Below are positions 1-7,500 of a stretch of 7,500 nt of DNA, piece after piece. Within the stretch, counting starts at the first letter, position 1. Every line of letters begins with the position of its first letter. The notes beneath the pieces are model-generated. The model searched no databases. It was not told the origin of the DNA and saw nothing but the letters and a program-made list of their open reading frames with translations. A program made the translations under genes and the position numbers. This DNA comes from Leptospira alexanderi serovar Manhao 3 str. L 60 (GTDB taxonomy: Bacteria; Spirochaetota; Leptospiria; Leptospirales; Leptospiraceae). The DNA is taken from NCBI RefSeq assembly GCF_000243815.2, contig NZ_AHMT02000039.1, positions 82,501-90,000 on the forward strand. Reading direction: 5' to 3'.

Positions 1-2719
<2,719 letters not shown>

Positions 2720-2744
2720 CGTCTGTCCTAAAGCCCAATATTCT

Positions 2745-2825
2745 ACTAGAGACTATCTCAAAAAGAAACTTTCATCCCTTCACACTACGTTTTGAAACAA
2801 CAAAAAAGATTTTTGAGACGAAGTC
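2745..2825. repeat. Hairpin element A (CTATCTCAAAAA end)
   Basis: The left arm contains TCTCAAAAA (2756-2764), exactly complementary to TTTTTGAGA (2810-2818), with a further GACT/AGTC match just outside (2751-2754 and 2822-2825). The left end, ACTAGA followed by CTATCTCAAAAA, recurs at element B about 320 bp away in the same orientation. It sits just upstream of the PBP ribosome binding site, so it may lie in that gene's 5' region. It could be a small non-autonomous element or a decayed insertion-sequence end; I cannot assign it to a known family. Confidence 0.5.
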
Positions 2826-3040
2826 GTACAAAAGGATTCGAAATTGAAATTATCACGACTTACTAAATTTTCCTTTGAAAACGATTAATTACTTTTTCAG
2901 ACCTCAGAGAAAGACAATAGAAACGACCGTATCTTTGTAAAGTATTAGAAATTTTCCGAAATAGAATTCCGGTCAAAATTTAAAAACCCGCCCTTAAATT
3001 TAAAACCACCGGTTGTCAATCGCAAATTATTGAATGCGCT

Positions 3041-3058
3041 TTGTGGGAACTCCTACAA
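3041..3058. repeat. Imperfect 18-bp palindrome TTGTGGGA..TCCTACAA
   Basis: TTGTGGGA and TCCTACAA flank a two-base centre. They pair throughout except for one G-T wobble position. The site lies 10 bp before hairpin element B. From memory, similar GTAGGAGTTCCCAC strings are common between genes in leptospiral genomes, which I cannot verify here. It may be a dispersed repeat or a protein-binding site. Confidence 0.4.
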
Positions 3059-3067
3059 GACGAGTTT

Positions 3068-3150
<83 letters not shown>

Positions 3151-3273
3151 AATTTCTACTACATAATACAGAGATAAATCTTCCATTGAAACACAGAATT
3201 CTGGGCACCTTGTATATAGTTGTTCTCAATAAAAACTCCTGGATTCGAATTTCTATAAGAAATTGTCTAACAA

Positions 3274-3376
3274 TAGAGTTGTTGAAAAATTCCATAGTTC
3301 AGATTAACAAAACCGCTTCAACTGTCCATTTCAATGAAACAGAAATAGATGGGGAATTAATTTTTCAACAACTCTA
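3274..3376. repeat. 103-bp palindromic element with perfect 18-bp arms
   Basis: TAGAGTTGTTGAAAAATT (3274-3291) is the exact reverse complement of 3359-3376. Inside the arms, CCAT (3292-3295) can also pair with ATGG (3349-3352) after a small bulge. The roughly 60-base interior has no gene. Perfect arms of this length in non-coding DNA suggest a recent or selected element, such as a miniature inverted-repeat transposable element or the remnant of an insertion sequence. No transposase fragment is visible. Confidence 0.6.
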
Positions 3377-3431
3377 ATATAGATTCTTTAAATTGCGGAA
3401 GATTTCTCTTACTGATCTTTACATAAAAGAG

Positions 3432-3463
3432 TACCTCAAATTACTTAAAATCATTTGAAGGTA
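3432..3463 (-). terminator. Possible terminator of pcm
   Basis: Read on the minus strand, 18 bases beyond the pcm stop codon, TACCTTCAAAT (3453-3463) pairs with ATTTGAGGTA (3432-3441) across an 11-base loop with one bulged base. CTCTTTTA follows directly. The stem is AT-rich and the T-run is short, so this would be a weak intrinsic terminator. Confidence 0.4.
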
Positions 3464-3480
3464 GGATTCCGAAAAAGAAT

Positions 3481-4146
<666 letters not shown>

Positions 4147-4200
4147 TGATCTCTCCCTAACAATGATCCGGGGAGAATGAGTCGCTTCCGATCTTTTTCG

Positions 4201-4572
<372 letters not shown>

Positions 4573-4600
4573 TCTACTCCTAAACCTTTTGTGTTCACGC

Positions 4601-4618
4601 TCTTTCGAATACGAAAGA
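4601..4618. promoter_or_regulatory. Perfect 18-bp dyad between two divergent genes
   Basis: TCTTTCG and CGAAAGA flank AATA, giving seven perfect base pairs. The dyad lies 28 bp upstream of the 80-aa gene start and 62 bp upstream of the P-loop gene start. It could be an operator for a dimeric regulator or an RNA hairpin in the small gene's 5' leader. No regulator family is assigned. Confidence 0.35.
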
Positions 4619-4680
4619 ATTTCTTGCTGGATGTTTCTTATAGGCTAATCAAACTCAACGTATTTGTAAAGTAAAAGAAC

Positions 4681-5106
4681 GTGGAAAAGTCCTTCATCTT
4701 GCTCAGAGGTCTACCGGGAACCGGTAAAAGTACGCTCGCCAAACTCTTATCCGAAAATGGGAGACATCCCATTTTCAGCGTGGACGACTACTTTACGGAT
4801 CCAAAAACGAAAGAATACAATTTCGATCATAAGAAGAACCATCTCGCATACAAATACTGTGAGGAACAAGTTCGTAAAGAAGCGGAGAATGGGACCTCGA
4901 AAATTTTCTTGGATAACACGTTTACTCTTTCTTGGGAAATGAAGCCCTACTTTCAAATCGCATCTCAATTCGGATATACGGTTTTCGTAGTCACCGTGGA
5001 AAACTATCATAACGGAAAAAATACTCACTTCATCGACGATGAATCCTTGAAAAAGATGGCCTCAAAATACAAAGTTCGTCTCCTACCCGAAAATCTTTTA
5101 GAATGA
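4681..5106 (+). CDS. Small P-loop ATP-binding protein, kinase-like (AAA_33 / N4BP2-like)
   Basis: This 141-residue protein has a Walker A motif, GLPGTGKST (10-18), directly after the first beta strand FILLR. SVDDYF (33-38) follows, where small P-loop kinases of the polynucleotide-kinase/N4BP2 type carry their catalytic Asp pair. IFLDNTFTLSWEMKPY (75-90) matches the family's 'V-x-D-N-T-N-x-x-x-x-E-x-x-x-Y' segment, then YTVFVVTVEN (99-108) and DDESLKKMASKYKVRL (119-134), the family's 'vP-x-e-x-l-x-x-M-x-x-x-Y'. The length equals one kinase domain with nothing added. The substrate (nucleic-acid 5'-OH, nucleotide or other) cannot be told. The frame is closed by TAA at 4672, so the GTG at 4681 is the only start that keeps the P-loop strand. 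The ribosome binding site is poor (GTAAAAG), so expression may be low. No partner gene adjoins it. Confidence 0.88.
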   Translation: MEKSFILLRGLPGTGKSTLAKLLSENGRHPIFSVDDYFTDPKTKEYNFDHKKNHLAYKYCEEQVRKEAENGTSKIFLDNTFTLSWEMKPYFQIASQFGYTVFVVTVENYHNGKNTHFIDDESLKKMASKYKVRLLPENLLE

Positions 5107-5222
5107 AAGTTTTTATAGTTCTATGTCTCTTATATGTGCCATTCCCATAATCTGCCATTTTTTAGTGATTTCAAAATAAAATCTTAAGAGAAATCAACAC
5201 AATCATTCAGTAAGTTTCTAAC

Positions 5223-5246
5223 AAAACGAGATAATTCTCGCGTTTT
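5223..5246. repeat. 24-bp dyad, copy 1 (AAAACG-N12-CGTTTT)
   Basis: AAAACG (5223-5228) pairs with CGTTTT (5241-5246). Inside are a mismatch, a G-C pair, an A-T pair and an AT-rich centre. It begins 117 bases past the stop of the P-loop gene. A 24-bp partner identical at 19 positions lies at 6930-6953. It may act as a weak terminator (four T, then AG) or bind a protein. Confidence 0.45.
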
Positions 5247-5381
5247 AGTAAAGTTCCTATATCCTAAAATTTTAAACCAAAGCCTTTGTAAATTAACGAA
5301 TTTCTTTGATGTACGGGAAACTTACTTAATCTTACCAAGGAGTATATAACAAGATGCCTGGAATTCTGCGTCCTAAACGGG

Positions 5382-5398
5382 GAATTTGTTCCAAATTC
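5382..5398. repeat. Perfect 17-bp dyad GAATTTG-TTC-CAAATTC
   Basis: Two seven-base half-sites are exactly complementary across a three-base centre. The dyad lies about 160 bp upstream of the predicted promoter of the PilZ gene. The symmetry would suit a dimeric DNA-binding protein, but short AT-rich palindromes also arise by chance. Confidence 0.3.
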
Positions 5399-5537
5399 AT
5401 GCTACCTATTACATAGGAATCAATAAGGAAATCGGGTTTGACAAGAAATCCCACACAGATTCGAGAGAAAACCAAGTCGGACCTCTGTATTTTCCAAAAT
5501 ATTCTGACATAACAAGTAAAGGAGTGATTTTGTTCCT

Positions 5538-5588
<51 letters not shown>

Positions 5589-5647
5589 TACCGAATTACA
5601 ATTCATTCTATACAGGGCGTTTATACTTTGTCTTGAGTAAGGATTTG

Positions 5648-6808
<1,161 letters not shown>

Positions 6809-6877
6809 AGACCCAAGCGATTTGATTGTTTCTATTTAAGTATAGTATGATTTTTGAATTCGTTCGGTACGAGTTTG

Positions 6878-6913
6878 TTTTTAGATGGATTTAACGTGGA
6901 TTCGATCTAAAAA
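6878..6913. repeat. AT-rich stem-loop with perfect 9-bp arms
   Basis: TTTTTAGAT (6878-6886) is the exact reverse complement of 6905-6913, with an 18-base loop holding two GGATT strings. It lies 70 bases past the PilZ gene stop. No T-run follows it on either strand, so it is not a standard terminator. Confidence 0.35.
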
Positions 6914-6929
6914 AGTTAGAAATTTTTTT

Positions 6930-6953
6930 AAAACGCGGTAATTTCCACGTTTT
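6930..6953. terminator. 24-bp dyad, copy 2; possible terminator between convergent genes
   Basis: AAAACG (6930-6935) pairs with CGTTTT (6948-6953), with an inner GG/CC pair of steps after one mismatch. It begins 122 bases past the PilZ gene stop and lies 38 bases beyond the gpsA-like stop, so it could end transcripts from either side. Stretches of T flank it on the left (6923-6929) and within the right arm. It is the partner of the dyad at 5223-5246. Confidence 0.4.
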
Positions 6954-6957
6954 AGCG

Positions 6958-6990
6958 GCGAGGGTTTGGTCACCGACTTTACACCCGATC

Positions 6991-7002
<12 letters not shown>
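6958..7002 (-). repeat. 11-bp stem spanning the gpsA-like stop codon
   Basis: GCGAGGGTTTG (6958-6968) pairs with CAAACCCTTGC (6992-7002) through eleven positions, one of them a G-T wobble, around a 23-base loop. The right arm covers the last codons and part of the TGA (6991-6993). The stem is the most GC-rich in the gap. No T-run follows on the minus strand, so it may protect the mRNA end rather than terminate it. Confidence 0.4.

Positions 7003-7500
<498 letters not shown>

Noticed and set aside
3186..3377. 63-codon plus-strand frame in the 760-bp gap
   Set aside because: It lacks a ribosome binding site and any recognisable family, and its 3' third runs through one arm and the interior of the 103-bp palindrome.
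5354..5416. 20-codon frame (MPGILRPKRG...) behind AAGGAG
   Set aside because: The AAGGAG is 11 bases from the ATG, longer than usual, and the peptide shows no leader-peptide pattern or conservation that I can judge.
5438..5466. TTGACA at 5438-5443 as a promoter -35 box
   Set aside because: No acceptable -10 box lies 15-19 bases downstream (the sequence there is TCGAGA-like).

Overview
The window looks like a stretch of a Leptospira chromosome, probably a pathogenic-clade species. The reasons are moderate to low G+C, AT-rich gaps full of inverted repeats, single genes facing alternate ways rather than long operons, a lone tRNA-Phe without encoded CCA, and a PilZ protein of a type I associate with leptospires. 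The species cannot be fixed by eye.

Layout, left to right. Bases 1-303 (+) hold the C-terminal end of a family-5 (oligopeptide/dipeptide type) ABC transporter substrate-binding protein. It converges with, and overlaps by 23 bp, an intact class A penicillin-binding protein (281-2719, -). A 760-bp gap (2720-3480) follows with no credible gene but several inverted repeats, including two related elements that share a CTATCTCAAAAA end and a 103-bp palindrome with 18-bp arms. Next come a protein-L-isoaspartate O-methyltransferase (3481-4146, -), a tRNA-Phe(GAA) with a near-consensus promoter (4241-4313, +), and a small protein of unknown function (4330-4572, -). A small P-loop kinase-like protein (4681-5106, +) is divergent from the latter. 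A second gene-poor gap (5107-5647) leads to a PilZ-domain protein (5648-6808, +). After a hairpin-rich gap, the window ends inside a glycerol-3-phosphate dehydrogenase-family gene (6991-7500, -, N-terminus beyond the edge).

The genes do not form one pathway. They are separate housekeeping and signalling functions: peptidoglycan synthesis (PBP1), protein repair (Pcm), translation (tRNA-Phe), presumed c-di-GMP-linked signalling (PilZ), and glycerophosphate metabolism (GpsA-like). I see no mobile-element gene, CRISPR array or defence system, and no clear case for a new multi-gene system. The points most worth following are a GpsA-family protein with several substituted active-site positions, a PilZ protein whose RxxxR and DxSxxG motifs lie far apart, and two 24-bp dyads that share a stem-preserving base-pair change, each about 120 nt past the stop codon of a + strand gene.
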